DNA of 42,563 nt from Prevotella illustrans (GTDB lineage: Bacteria; Bacteroidota; Bacteroidia; Bacteroidales; Bacteroidaceae), in NCBI RefSeq assembly GCF_017426725.1, contig NZ_JAERMS010000025.1, positions 1 through 42,563 on the forward strand. The letters are read 5' to 3'. Made by a program: the position numbers and the translations under genes. Below the pieces are notes generated by a model. The model did not search any database and was not told the DNA's origin. It saw only the letters and a list, made by a program, of their open reading frames with translations. Below, piece after piece: positions 9,854-18,738 of this stretch. The stretch's first letter is position 1; each line of letters begins with the position of its first letter.

Positions 9854-10984
9854 ATGAAAATTCTAAAATCCTTTATCATCACCTTTCTATCGCTTGGCAC
9901 TTTGACTTCAAGCGCACAGAAAACGAACCTCCAAACCTTCACGCTCGATAAGCCTTACACTGTAGAGAAAATACAGGCGCCGAAGGGAAAGAAAGTAAAA
10001 AACGTGATCCTGATGATTGGAGACGGCATGAGCCTTATGCACATTCAAGCCGCGTGGACCGTAAACCGTGGCCGTCTGTGGCTCGAAAACGCGCAGGCGG
10101 TAGGCCTTTCCAAAACGCCGGCTACCAATCGGCTCATTACCGACTCTGGCTCGGGTGGCACATCGCTGGCTTCGGGCTACAAAACTTCCTACCACGCCGT
10201 AGGCGTAGACCCTACGGGCAAACCGCTTAAATCGCTCATCGATTATGCTAAAGAGGCAGGAAAGAGTGCCGGCGTGGCCGTCACCTGCCGCCTATGGGAC
10301 GCTACACCCTGCGACTTCCTGAGCCATAATATTGACCGCGACAAGGAGCAAGAGTTGCTGGCCGAGATGATGAACAGCCAGGTTGACTTTGTTTTCGGCG
10401 GTGGAGCCAAGTTCTTCAACAAGCGCGACGACGGCCGCGACCTATTCAAGGAATTGCAGAAGAAGGGCTATCACGTATCGCGCACGTTCGAAGACTTGCT
10501 GAACAACGTGAAGAGCGGCAAGGTGTACTGCGTTCCTTTCGACGTAGACACCCCGCTGCCCGACGAGCGCGGCGACCTGCTGGCGCGTGCGTCGCTCAAG
10601 GGTATCGAACTGCTGAACCAAAACAAGAACGGCTTCTTCATGATGATTGAAGGTTCGCAACTCGATGACTACGGCCACTTCAACCAGCTTGACCTGTTGA
10701 TGAAGGAGACGCTCGATTTCGACCGGACCATCGGCAAAGTGATGCAATGGGCCGCCCGAGACGGTGAAACGCTCGTCGTCGTGACGGCCGACCACGAAAC
10801 GGGTGGCCTGACCGTGCACGGGGGCGATCTTGCCACGGGCACCGTCAAAGCCAACTTCTCGTCGAAAGGGCACACCGGAACGATGGTTCCCGTTTATGCT
10901 TTCGGCCCCGGCGCAGAAAACTTTACAGGCTTCATGGACAACACCGACATTTTCTGGAAAATCAAGAAGCTGCTCAAACTCTAA
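9854..10984 (+). CDS. alkaline phosphatase, exported
   Basis: This is a phosphomonoesterase of the alkaline phosphatase family, exported by a signal peptide (cleavage near TSSAQ). The 376-residue protein keeps the family landmarks in order: the metal site LMIGDGMS near residue 53, the nucleophile region TDSGSGGTSLASG near residue 96 with the Ser after Asp as likely nucleophile, the metal-binding Asp/His block TADHETGGLT near residue 314, and the last metal His in SKGHTGTMVP near residue 340. It is shorter than E. coli PhoA (about 450), which is common in this phylum. It is followed 21 bases later by a glycosidase gene on the same strand and probably removes phosphate from products captured by the SusCD pair. 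A purely phosphate-scavenging role is also possible. Confidence 0.9.
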   Translation: MKILKSFIITFLSLGTLTSSAQKTNLQTFTLDKPYTVEKIQAPKGKKVKNVILMIGDGMSLMHIQAAWTVNRGRLWLENAQAVGLSKTPATNRLITDSGSGGTSLASGYKTSYHAVGVDPTGKPLKSLIDYAKEAGKSAGVAVTCRLWDATPCDFLSHNIDRDKEQELLAEMMNSQVDFVFGGGAKFFNKRDDGRDLFKELQKKGYHVSRTFEDLLNNVKSGKVYCVPFDVDTPLPDERGDLLARASLKGIELLNQNKNGFFMMIEGSQLDDYGHFNQLDLLMKETLDFDRTIGKVMQWAARDGETLVVVTADHETGGLTVHGGDLATGTVKANFSSKGHTGTMVPVYAFGPGAENFTGFMDNTDIFWKIKKLLKL

Positions 10985-11005
10985 GATTCATCACAGACAA
11001 AAAAG

Positions 11006-12610
11006 ATGCGTAGGATATTTTTCAGCCTCATGGCTTCGCTTGCGACCCTCACAGCCATGGGCCAGAACCTCATTCCTTCGGGGTCGCCCCTCTACAAGTT
11101 GCCTTATAAGAACACGTATGTCATGCAGACGCTCGTGGCCGAAAACGCTTTTCGCACGGCCAAGCAGGTGAAAACCAAGCCGGGAACGTTCGAACAGGCC
11201 CGCAAGGTGCTACCGGCACCCTACTGGGAGGGCCATCGGAAAGAAATCGACATGTATTGGAAAGCCTGGCAAATCGGCATTAAGAACATTTGCCAGCCAC
11301 TCGACGACTCGGGCTTCATCACCAGTTACATCGCGCCGGCCTACAACGGCAACATCTTCATGTGGGACGACGCGTTCATCACAATGTTCTGCCGCTACGG
11401 CCGCAACTTCTTTCCGTTTCAGAATACGCTCGACAACTTCTACGCCAAACAGCATCCCGACGGTTTCATCTGCCGGGAAATACGGGGCGACGGCAGCGAC
11501 TGCTTCGGCCGTTACGACCCCACCAGCACCGGTCCTAACCTGCTGCCGTGGTCGGAATGGCTCTACTACACGCAGTTTGGCGACGACGCCCGCCTCAACA
11601 AAGTGTTCCCCGTATTGGCCGCCTACTACAAATGGCTGAAGCTGAACCGCACCTGGCGCAACGGCACTTACTGGAGCAGCGGCTGGGGAACGGGCATGGA
11701 TAACATGCCGCGGGTGCCCGAGGGCTACAACACCATTTACAGCAACGGTCACATGATATGGCTCGACGCCTGTCTGCAACAAATCATGACTGCCAAGATA
11801 CTGCTCAAGATGGGCTTCTACTTGGAGCGTTGGCAGGAAATAGAGGAATTTGAGGACGACATCAAGAACCTCACCGCCTATATCAACCGCAACATGTGGA
11901 GCGAGAAGGACAGTTTTCTCTACGACCGGTTCGCCGACGACAGCCTCAGCGACACGCAGGGAATCTACGCCTACTGGGCACTCCACACCGACGTGCTGCC
12001 CAAGGAACGACTCGACCGGTTAGTCCGTCACCTCGGCGATACGACCAAGTTCAACCGCCCCCATCGCGTGCCGTCGCTCTCCTACTGCCATCCCAAGTAC
12101 AAGGCCAACGGCCGCTACTGGGTAGGCGGCGTATGGCCGAGCACCAACTACATGGTTATCTCGGGACTCGTCAACAAGGGCTATCGGCAACTGGCCTGGG
12201 ATATCACGATGAATCACTACGACAACGTGCTGAAAGTTTTCGAGAAAACGGGTACTTTCTGGGAGTATTACGCCCCCGAAAGCGCCGCCCCCGGCTTCAT
12301 GGCCCGTAAGGACTTTGTGGGCTGGACGGGGCTGCCGCCCATCGCCGAACTCATCGAATACATCTTCGGTATCAGGGCCGACGTGGCGGAAAACAAACTG
12401 ACCGTCGACGTCAACCTGACCGACGCCTACGGACTCAGCCGCTATCCCTACGGACAGGACGGCCTCATCGACATCAAAGTGGCCAAACGAGCCTCGAAAA
12501 ACGAGAAGCCCAAGGTAACCGTCAAGACCAACGTGCCGCTGGAAGTGACCGTGATGTGGGGCGACCAAAAGGTCGTGAAGCACATGAAGGCCGGAAGCGA
12601 AACAATATGA
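11006..12610 (+). CDS. trehalase-like (MGH1-type) glycoside hydrolase, exported
   Basis: This appears to be an (alpha/alpha)6-barrel glycosidase of the trehalase/GH63-like group, often called an MGH1-like domain. The 534-residue protein has a signal peptide ending near TAMGQ. Typical blocks are FMWDDAFITMFCRYG near residue 119, RYDPTSTGPNLLPWSEWLY near residue 169, SSGWGTGMDN near residue 226 (the likely acid-catalyst loop in this fold), and VWPSTNYMVI plus EYYAPE in the C-terminal half. These resemble glycosidases that act on alpha-glucosides or alpha-mannosides, but the bond cannot be assigned. It is the only glycosidase in the locus and is flanked by two phosphatase genes. The next gene starts 6 bases after its stop, so translation is probably coupled. 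Confidence 0.8.
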   Translation: MRRIFFSLMASLATLTAMGQNLIPSGSPLYKLPYKNTYVMQTLVAENAFRTAKQVKTKPGTFEQARKVLPAPYWEGHRKEIDMYWKAWQIGIKNICQPLDDSGFITSYIAPAYNGNIFMWDDAFITMFCRYGRNFFPFQNTLDNFYAKQHPDGFICREIRGDGSDCFGRYDPTSTGPNLLPWSEWLYYTQFGDDARLNKVFPVLAAYYKWLKLNRTWRNGTYWSSGWGTGMDNMPRVPEGYNTIYSNGHMIWLDACLQQIMTAKILLKMGFYLERWQEIEEFEDDIKNLTAYINRNMWSEKDSFLYDRFADDSLSDTQGIYAYWALHTDVLPKERLDRLVRHLGDTTKFNRPHRVPSLSYCHPKYKANGRYWVGGVWPSTNYMVISGLVNKGYRQLAWDITMNHYDNVLKVFEKTGTFWEYYAPESAAPGFMARKDFVGWTGLPPIAELIEYIFGIRADVAENKLTVDVNLTDAYGLSRYPYGQDGLIDIKVAKRASKNEKPKVTVKTNVPLEVTVMWGDQKVVKHMKAGSETI

Positions 12611-12616
12611 CACTAT

Positions 12617-13531
12617 ATGAAACAGCTCTTTCTTTTCTTTTCAGCCATCATTCCGTGCCTGTCGTTCGCCCAAAAGACAACACAGATTGACTGCCGGGTG
12701 GCAATCTTGTCGGACACGCACTTCGACATGCCACCCGAAAGCGACCAATGTTTTGAAGTGAAAGCCATCAACCGGGCCGGCAAAGATCATGGTGGACTGC
12801 ACGGCGTGATTCATGCGGGCGACATGTGCGACAAGGCCGACCCGAAAATCATCAGTCTTTTTCGTCAACGCTACGACCGAGGCACGGGCGAGAAATCCAT
12901 CCACTACGACTTCTATCCCACCTTCGGCAACCACGACGTCGCGCCTGCCAAGGGCCGTCCTTACGACGACCGCACGGGCAACGAGGTGAATCTGCAATAT
13001 ATGGACTCCGTGCTGGCAGCCTACAAGAAAGCGGGCAAGGTGGTCAACGTAGACCCGTCGAGCCGCAGCTACTCGTTCAATCTGGGTGGCGTGCACTTTG
13101 TCAACGCCCAGCTGAGCGCCGGCGAAACGTCATATTGCGCCGACAACCTGCCTTGGCTGGAAGCCGACCTACGCCGATATGCCGCCGACGGTACGCCCGT
13201 GGTCTACATCCAGCACTACGGTTTCGACGATGACGGACTGACATGGTGGAAAGAGGAAAACCGCAAACGGCTGTTCGACCTACTCGACTGCTACCAACTG
13301 GCGGGCTTCTTTGTGGGGCATGCCCACACCGCCACGCTCCGTTACTATCGAGGCTATCCCATCTTCCAGGTGAACAACGGTTGGAAAGACGGCGATGGCG
13401 ACCCATCGTTTCTCATTCTGCACATCAAAGGCAGGGATGTGACCATAGAAAACTGCCACTTCAACAGTGGCGACGGCCGCTACCGGGTGACGCAACCGAC
13501 ATTGCGTCTGACAATTCCCATCAATCACTGA
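12617..13531 (+). CDS. calcineurin-like metallophosphoesterase, exported
   Basis: This is a two-metal phosphoesterase with a signal peptide (cleavage near LSFAQ). The 304-residue protein keeps the calcineurin-like motif set in order: ILSDTHFD near residue 31 (D-x-H), HAGDMCD (G-D), TFGNHDVAP near residue 95 (GNHD), IQHYGFD (H) and FVGHAHTA near residue 235 (G-H-x-H). It is translated directly after the glycosidase gene, 6 bases apart, which suggests they act on the same substrate. It could be a phosphomono- or phosphodiesterase; the sequence does not decide. Confidence 0.88.
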   Translation: MKQLFLFFSAIIPCLSFAQKTTQIDCRVAILSDTHFDMPPESDQCFEVKAINRAGKDHGGLHGVIHAGDMCDKADPKIISLFRQRYDRGTGEKSIHYDFYPTFGNHDVAPAKGRPYDDRTGNEVNLQYMDSVLAAYKKAGKVVNVDPSSRSYSFNLGGVHFVNAQLSAGETSYCADNLPWLEADLRRYAADGTPVVYIQHYGFDDDGLTWWKEENRKRLFDLLDCYQLAGFFVGHAHTATLRYYRGYPIFQVNNGWKDGDGDPSFLILHIKGRDVTIENCHFNSGDGRYRVTQPTLRLTIPINH

Positions 13532-13557
13532 CTCGCTAAAAAACGTTATTTCTCTTC

Positions 13558-14385
13558 ATGGCTACGACAATAGCAATAGACCTTGGCGGCACAAACATAA
13601 GGGCTGCCAGAATTAACAACGGTATTATCGAACGGAAAACAGCGGCCGACTGCAATGCGAACGGCACCAAACAGGAAATCATCGACCAGCTCTTCGTTCT
13701 CGTCGGCCGGCTCATCAACCCACAAGTGGAAAGCATTGGCATTGGTGTTCCCTCGGTGGTCGACCATGACAAAGGTATCGTCTACGACGTGCAGCACATC
13801 CCATCGTGGGACATCGTGCCGCTGAAAGAGTTGATGGAAAACCGATTCCATATCAGAACCGAGATAGACAACGACGTCAACTGCTACGTGTTGGGCGAGA
13901 AATACTTCGGCGCGGGCCGCCCCTACTGCTCTCTCGTGGGCATCACGTTGGGCACCGGCGTGGGCGCGGGCATTCTTATCGACAACCGGGTGTGTCGTGG
14001 CGTCAATACGGGCGCGGGCGAAATCGGGTGTCTGCCCTATCTCGACGCCAACTACGAACAGTATTGTTCGAGCCAATGGATGAAGCGGCGGAGTATTGAC
14101 GCCGAAACGCTCTCACGACGGGCGGCCACAGGCGACGCCGAAGCACTGAAGCTATGGGCCGAGTTTGGCTGTCACTTGGGCAAACTCATGCAGGCGATTC
14201 TCTTCACCTACGATCCCGAAGCCATCATCATCGGCGGCGGCATTGCGGGTGGAGCGACCTACTTTAAGGCTTCCATGCTGGCTTCCATGGCCGACAACTT
14301 CCCCTATGCTAAGGAATTGGAACACATCCAAATCCATTTTTCAACATTAAAAGACAGCAACCTTTTAGGTGCTTCTCTGTTATGA
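13558..14385 (+). CDS. ROK-family sugar kinase (glucokinase-like)
   Basis: This is a cytoplasmic kinase that would phosphorylate the sugar freed by the locus, probably glucose or a related hexose. The 275-residue protein shows the ROK N-terminal phosphate loop IDLGGTNIRAA at residues 5-15, the catalytic region EIDNDVNCYVLGE near residue 101, TLGTGVGAGILID near residue 130, and the adenosine loop IIIGGGIAGG near residue 222. The usual ROK zinc site is absent: the GH-x-C-x-C-G signature reads GAGEIGCLPYLD, lacking the metal His and the Cys cluster. Such zinc-free ROK kinases occur, so this alone does not imply inactivity. It is the only gene in the run without a signal peptide and lies 26 bases after the metallophosphoesterase. 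Confidence 0.88.
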   Translation: MATTIAIDLGGTNIRAARINNGIIERKTAADCNANGTKQEIIDQLFVLVGRLINPQVESIGIGVPSVVDHDKGIVYDVQHIPSWDIVPLKELMENRFHIRTEIDNDVNCYVLGEKYFGAGRPYCSLVGITLGTGVGAGILIDNRVCRGVNTGAGEIGCLPYLDANYEQYCSSQWMKRRSIDAETLSRRAATGDAEALKLWAEFGCHLGKLMQAILFTYDPEAIIIGGGIAGGATYFKASMLASMADNFPYAKELEHIQIHFSTLKDSNLLGASLL

Positions 14386-14513
14386 TTACGACCCTTTAAA
14401 CCAAGGATTGACCGGCGATTATCGCAGACCGCCTGTCATTCCTACTCTCAAACCCGAACCATTAGAGAATTATGAAAGCAATATCATAGCAAAATTTTGC
14501 GTTCCCATCATTA

Positions 14514-14530
14514 TTACCATGCGATGGTAA
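14514..14530. repeat. 7-bp palindrome in the gap before the phosphodiesterase gene
   Basis: TTACCAT (14514-14520) and ATGGTAA (14524-14530) form a perfect 7-bp inverted repeat with a 3-base centre. The 254-base gap also separates the ROK kinase from the next enzyme gene, so this could be an operator for an internal promoter. No clear TAnnTTTG element was found nearby. Confidence 0.3.
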
Positions 14531-14639
14531 GAATTGTAAATATTCTCTGTAAAATCACATTTCTAATGAATGGATTTGGAGTAAAGGGCTGTTTTATAAA
14601 TCAAGAAAAACATTATTCATTTCTCATAAAATCGAAACG

Positions 14640-15539
14640 ATGAAACAAAAACTTTTTTATCTGTTGTTGGGCACGCTGGTTTGCCTGCCGGCAGCTGCCA
14701 AATGGAAGGCTAAACACGTGGTACTGATCGGATTGGACGGCTGGGGAGCCTACAGTGTACCCAAGGCAACGAACATTCCAAACATTCAGAAGCTGATGCA
14801 AGGCGGCTGCTACACACTCAAGAAACGCAGCGTGTTGCCGTCGGAATCGGCCGTCAACTGGTACACGATGTTCTGTGGCGCCACGCCCGAGATGCACGGT
14901 TATACCAATTGGAACTCACGCGTGCCCGAGATTCCGTCGATGGTGACGAATGAGCATGGCGTATTCCCCACGGTGTTCTACGAACTACGCCGCCAATATC
15001 CCAAGGCGGTCATCGGCTGTCTGGCCGAATGGGATGGCATCCGCTACTTAGTCGACACGCTGTCGGTGGACTATGAGGCTGTGGCTTCCAACTACGAAAA
15101 AGACAGCGAGCAGCTCTGCCGCATGTCGGAGGAATATATCAAGACACGGAAACCTAACCTGCTGGCCATCATCTACGATCAGATTGACCACACGGGGCAT
15201 GCCGTGGGGCACGACACGCCGGCTTATTACGAGACACTCAGTCGGGTGGATGGTTACATCGGGCGCATCGTCCGGGCATTGAAAGATGCCGGAATCTTCG
15301 ACGATACCATCATCATCATCACGTCGGACCACGGCGGCGTGGGCACACGTCATGGCGGAATGTCGCTTGCCGAACTGGAGGTGCCTTTCGTCATTTATGG
15401 CAAGAACGTCAAGTCGACGGGCGAGTTCAAGGAGACGATGATGCAGTTTGACACGGCTGCGACCATCGCCGACATCTTCGCGCTGAAGACGCCGCAATGC
15501 TGGCGGGGACAATCCATGAAGCAGGTGTTCGGAAAGTAA
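14640..15539 (+). CDS. alkaline-phosphatase-superfamily phosphodiesterase, exported
   Basis: This is an exported hydrolase of the type I phosphodiesterase / nucleotide pyrophosphatase group within the alkaline phosphatase superfamily. The 299-residue protein has a signal peptide (cleavage near PAAA). Metal and catalytic positions are visible: LIGLDGWG near residue 28 (metal Asp), LPSESAVNW near residue 63 (Ser or Thr nucleophile region), DQIDHTGHAVGHD near residue 180 (metal Asp and His), and ITSDHGGVGTRHGG near residue 228 (Asp-His, then a final His). It differs from the earlier alkaline phosphatase gene in motif layout and so is not a recent duplicate. It probably cleaves phosphodiester or pyrophosphate bonds in the periplasm. 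A phosphomonoesterase role is possible. Confidence 0.83.
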   Translation: MKQKLFYLLLGTLVCLPAAAKWKAKHVVLIGLDGWGAYSVPKATNIPNIQKLMQGGCYTLKKRSVLPSESAVNWYTMFCGATPEMHGYTNWNSRVPEIPSMVTNEHGVFPTVFYELRRQYPKAVIGCLAEWDGIRYLVDTLSVDYEAVASNYEKDSEQLCRMSEEYIKTRKPNLLAIIYDQIDHTGHAVGHDTPAYYETLSRVDGYIGRIVRALKDAGIFDDTIIIITSDHGGVGTRHGGMSLAELEVPFVIYGKNVKSTGEFKETMMQFDTAATIADIFALKTPQCWRGQSMKQVFGK

Positions 15540-15593
15540 GAGAAGAAAGTTGTCGAAATCTTAGAAAGAGCAATTCAACGATCAAACGGAATC

Positions 15594-16445
15594 ATGAAAA
15601 GACTGATGACAATCCTATCGGGACTGCTGCTGATATGCGGTCTCATGGCTCAACCTCTATATGTGGGCACCTACAATATTCGCTACAACAACCCTGACGA
15701 CACAACCGAAGGAAACGGCTGGGAACGGCGCTATCCGCATCTTTGTGACTTTATCAACTTTGAGGAACCGGCTATCTTCGGCACACAGGAAGTTCTGGCA
15801 GACCAGCTCCGCGACCTGCGGAAGGGACTGGATGGCTACGGTTATCTGGGCGTAGGCCGTGACGACGGTAAGGAAGCGGGCGAATACGCGGCCATTTTCT
15901 ACAAGACCAATCGGCTGGAAGTGCTGGAGAGCGGTAATTTTTGGCTGTCGGAAACGCCCGAAAAGCCGTCGCTGGGCTGGGACGCGGCCTGCGTGCGCAT
16001 CTGCACCTGGGGCAAATTCATGGATCGGACGACAGGGAAGGTGTTTTTCTTCTTCAATACACACATGGATCACGAAGGTATTGTAGCCCGCAGAGAGAGC
16101 GCCCACCTGATCATCAGCCGCATTCGCGAGTTGGCAAAAGGCCAACACACTATTCTCACGGGCGACTTCAACGTGGATGAGACGGATGAAATCTACAAGA
16201 TTTTCTCGGAATCCGGTTTCCTACGCGACTGCTACGCCAACGCCCATCAGCGCATGGCACCCATCGGAACATGGAACGACTACATGCAGGACTATCGTAA
16301 CAAGGCACGCATCGACCATATCTTCGTGTCCGATGACTTCGACATCAGCCACTATGGTATCTTCACCAACAGCTATTGGCTGGGCAAAACTCGCCGCAAC
16401 ATCTCAGACCATTATCCTGTCATGGTGAAGCTTGAGATGAGATAA
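15594..16445 (+). CDS. endonuclease/exonuclease/phosphatase-fold enzyme, exported
   Basis: This is a metal-dependent phosphodiesterase of the EEP (DNase I-like) fold. The 283-residue protein has a signal peptide ending near GLMAQ, so a periplasmic or surface role is more likely than DNA repair. Motifs are GTYNIRYNN near residue 24 (Asn), IFGTQEV near residue 60 (metal Glu), NTHMDHEG near residue 154 (His), LTGDFNVDE near residue 186 (D-x-N), RIDHIFVSDD near residue 238, and NISDHYPVM at the end (catalytic D-H). Family members include sphingomyelinases, inositol-phosphate phosphatases and nucleases. It is the last plus-strand gene of the phosphatase-rich locus, 54 bases after the previous gene. 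Confidence 0.87.
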   Translation: MKRLMTILSGLLLICGLMAQPLYVGTYNIRYNNPDDTTEGNGWERRYPHLCDFINFEEPAIFGTQEVLADQLRDLRKGLDGYGYLGVGRDDGKEAGEYAAIFYKTNRLEVLESGNFWLSETPEKPSLGWDAACVRICTWGKFMDRTTGKVFFFFNTHMDHEGIVARRESAHLIISRIRELAKGQHTILTGDFNVDETDEIYKIFSESGFLRDCYANAHQRMAPIGTWNDYMQDYRNKARIDHIFVSDDFDISHYGIFTNSYWLGKTRRNISDHYPVMVKLEMR

Positions 16446-16500
16446 GCATGATGTAAAAAAAGCAGGTGGTATGGAGGTAACGTGAAACAATGGGAGAAGA

Positions 16501-17181
16501 CTATTTCTTCTCCACATCCTTCCACCAGGATTTCATCTTTTCCAGAATGCGTTTGGTCAGTTTATCTTCCTTTTGAGGCAAGCTTTTCTGACTACCGGGC
16601 GTAGCGTTCTTAGACGCCGCGCCTTTGTTCGGGGCTGCCGGCTCGGCTGTTTTAGGCTGCGGAATCGGTTTTTTCGGATTCTTATTGTTGCCTTCGGCCG
16701 TTGCAGCCGGCTCGTTAGACTGGCCTCGCCACTTATCCTCCAGTCCATAATTCCGGTCAGTCATTTCGAAATCAAGCTCAGGAAGTACCTTCTCTTCCAG
16801 CTTAAAGGGCACGCCACGGTCGGCACTCACTTTCTCGACCGTCACCATGGCAACACCTCGATTCAATATGTCGAGTGCCTTGGCGGCCCCCCATGACAGA
16901 TCGATGATGCGACCACGGCTGAACGGACCACGGTCGGTGACTTTCACAATGACCACTTTGCCGTTGGCAGGGTTGGTCACTTTCAATCTTGTACCGAAGG
17001 GATAGGTGCGGTGGGCGCACGTCATGCTGTCGTGATGCAGCCTTTCGCCGCTGGCGGTGCGGGCTCCCGTGGCCCTCTTAGAATAAAAAGTGGCCTTACC
17101 TTTCTGCGTTTGGGCACACAGAAAGGTAAAGGCCATTAAGAAAATAACTTGTAAAAAAATCCTCTGTTTTCTACAATTCAC
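16501..17181 (-). CDS. rlpA: RlpA-type double-psi beta-barrel lipoprotein/lytic protein
   Basis: This is a septal-ring peptidoglycan-associated protein of the RlpA family, acting in the periplasm. The 226-residue protein has a signal peptide (cleavage near FLCAQ) and the double-psi beta-barrel at about residues 28-120: GKATFYSKRATGARTASGE, the CAHRTYPFGTRLKVTN block, KVTDRGPFSRGRIIDLS, and AMVTVEK. The C-terminal ~80 residues are low-complexity, rich in Lys, Pro and Ala, with no SPOR domain. It starts 17 bases after gdhA on the same strand and is probably read from the gdhA promoter. Lytic activity is known for some RlpA proteins; whether this one cuts glycan is not visible. Confidence 0.85.
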   Translation of the reverse strand: MNCRKQRIFLQVIFLMAFTFLCAQTQKGKATFYSKRATGARTASGERLHHDSMTCAHRTYPFGTRLKVTNPANGKVVIVKVTDRGPFSRGRIIDLSWGAAKALDILNRGVAMVTVEKVSADRGVPFKLEEKVLPELDFEMTDRNYGLEDKWRGQSNEPAATAEGNNKNPKKPIPQPKTAEPAAPNKGAASKNATPGSQKSLPQKEDKLTKRILEKMKSWWKDVEKK

Positions 17182-17198
17182 AATATATTAGGATTGGT

Positions 17199-18536
17199 TT
17201 ATACGACTCCCTGAGCCATCATGGCGTTGGCAACCTTCATGAATCCCGCCACGTTGGCACCTTTCACGTAGTCGATGTAACCATCGGGCTCTTTGCCATA
17301 CTTCACGCACTGCTCATGGATAGAGTGCATAATCTTGTGCAGGTTCTCGTCAACCTCGGCGGCACTCCAATGCAAACGGATGGAGTTCTGCGTCATTTCG
17401 AGGCCCGATGTAGCCACTCCACCGGCATTGACAGCCTTACCCGGCGCGAAGAGTTGCTTGGCGGCGATGAACTTGGTCACAGCTTCGGCCGTGCAACCCA
17501 TGTTACTTACCTCGGCCACGCACAGCGGCTTGTTGGCTAATATCATGTCGGCGTCTTCGCCGTTGAGTTCATTCTGTGTCGCGCAAGTAAGATAAATGTC
17601 GGCTTTCACCTCCCAAGGCTTCTTGCCGGCGATGAACTTGCTGCCCGCAAACTTCTCGGCATAGGGCGCACAAACATCGTTACCGCTGGATCGGAGCTCT
17701 AACATATAGTCGTTCTTCTCGCCTGCGATGCCTGCGGGATCATAAATATAGCCATCGGGACCACTGATGGTGATAACCTTGGCGCCCAGCTCCGTAGCCT
17801 TCTGAACGGCGCCCCAAGCTACGTTTCCGAAGCCGCTGACCACAACTGTCTTACCTTTCAGATCGAGATTGCGGGTCTGCAACATCTGATTGACGAAGTA
17901 GAGAGCGCCATAACCGGTAGCTTCGGGACGGATATTGGAGCCGCCCCACTCCATGCCCTTACCGGTCAGTACGCCTTCCCAATGACGAGTCAGCTTCTTG
18001 TACATGCCAAAGAGATAGCCAATCTCACGGGCACCGACGCCGATATCGCCTGCCGGGACGTCGATATCGGGACCGATATGACGATAGAGCTCACTCATGA
18101 AAGACTGGCAGAAGCGCATAATCTCAGCACTACTGCGGCCTCGTGGCGCAAAGTCGCTGCCACCCTTGCCACCTCCCATGGGCAGAGTGGTCAACGCGTT
18201 CTTGAAAGTCTGCTCGAAACCGAGGAACTTCATGATGCTCAAATTGACTGATGGATGGAAACGCAGACCACCCTTGTACGGACCGATGGCACTGTTGAAC
18301 TGCACGCGATAGCCTATATTAACATGAACTTCGCCCTTATCGTCAGTCCAAGGTACACGGAACATGATCACACGCTCCGGTTCTACGATACGCTCAATGA
18401 TCTTTGCTTTTTCAAATTCAGGATGTTGGTTGTACACATCCTTAATCGAATGAAGAACTTCTTCTACTGCCTGAAGGAACTCAGACTCGCCTGGATGCTT
18501 CTTAGCCAGGTCTTGCATGATTTTCTCAACTTCCAT
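17199..18536 (-). CDS. gdhA: glutamate dehydrogenase
   Basis: This cytoplasmic enzyme interconverts glutamate and 2-oxoglutarate plus ammonia and is a main ammonium-assimilation step in Bacteroidales. Its 445 residues match the length of the hexameric GdhA class. The substrate-binding signature LPMGGGKGGSDFAPRG lies near residue 120 and contains the catalytic-region lysines. GDIGVGAREIGYLFG follows near residue 165, and the dinucleotide fold shows VSGFGNVAWGA near residue 235. NADP preference is typical of this class but not proven here. A consensus promoter lies about 75-105 bases upstream, and rlpA follows after 17 bases. Confidence 0.95.
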   Translation of the reverse strand: MEVEKIMQDLAKKHPGESEFLQAVEEVLHSIKDVYNQHPEFEKAKIIERIVEPERVIMFRVPWTDDKGEVHVNIGYRVQFNSAIGPYKGGLRFHPSVNLSIMKFLGFEQTFKNALTTLPMGGGKGGSDFAPRGRSSAEIMRFCQSFMSELYRHIGPDIDVPAGDIGVGAREIGYLFGMYKKLTRHWEGVLTGKGMEWGGSNIRPEATGYGALYFVNQMLQTRNLDLKGKTVVVSGFGNVAWGAVQKATELGAKVITISGPDGYIYDPAGIAGEKNDYMLELRSSGNDVCAPYAEKFAGSKFIAGKKPWEVKADIYLTCATQNELNGEDADMILANKPLCVAEVSNMGCTAEAVTKFIAAKQLFAPGKAVNAGGVATSGLEMTQNSIRLHWSAAEVDENLHKIMHSIHEQCVKYGKEPDGYIDYVKGANVAGFMKVANAMMAQGVV

Positions 18537-18611
18537 AGTGTCTTAAATTATAATAGGTATATAGGAATAATAGATTACGAGATTGCGTGTCATTTTGTAA
18601 TGTTGACACCA

Positions 18612-18643
18612 CAAATGTAGGGATTAATCTTGAAAGCGACAAA
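18612..18643 (-). promoter_or_regulatory. gdhA promoter
   Basis: Read on the minus strand, TTTG (18643-18640) is followed after exactly 20 bases by TACATTTG (18619-18612), an excellent match to the Bacteroidota consensus. The predicted start near 18605 gives a leader of about 70 bases. Confidence 0.7.
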
Positions 18644-18738
18644 TAAAAAGGGGCTTATTTTAGGTCTACAGGCTTACATTTTGTTAAATATGCGCATTTT
18701 TACACTTGTTAAGGCACACAAGGAGTGAAGAATACGCG

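Noticed and set aside
11210..11986. Open frame of 258 codons on the minus strand
   Set aside because: It is antisense to the trehalase-like glycosidase gene and rich in Val, Ala and Glu, as expected for the complement of codon-biased coding sequence.
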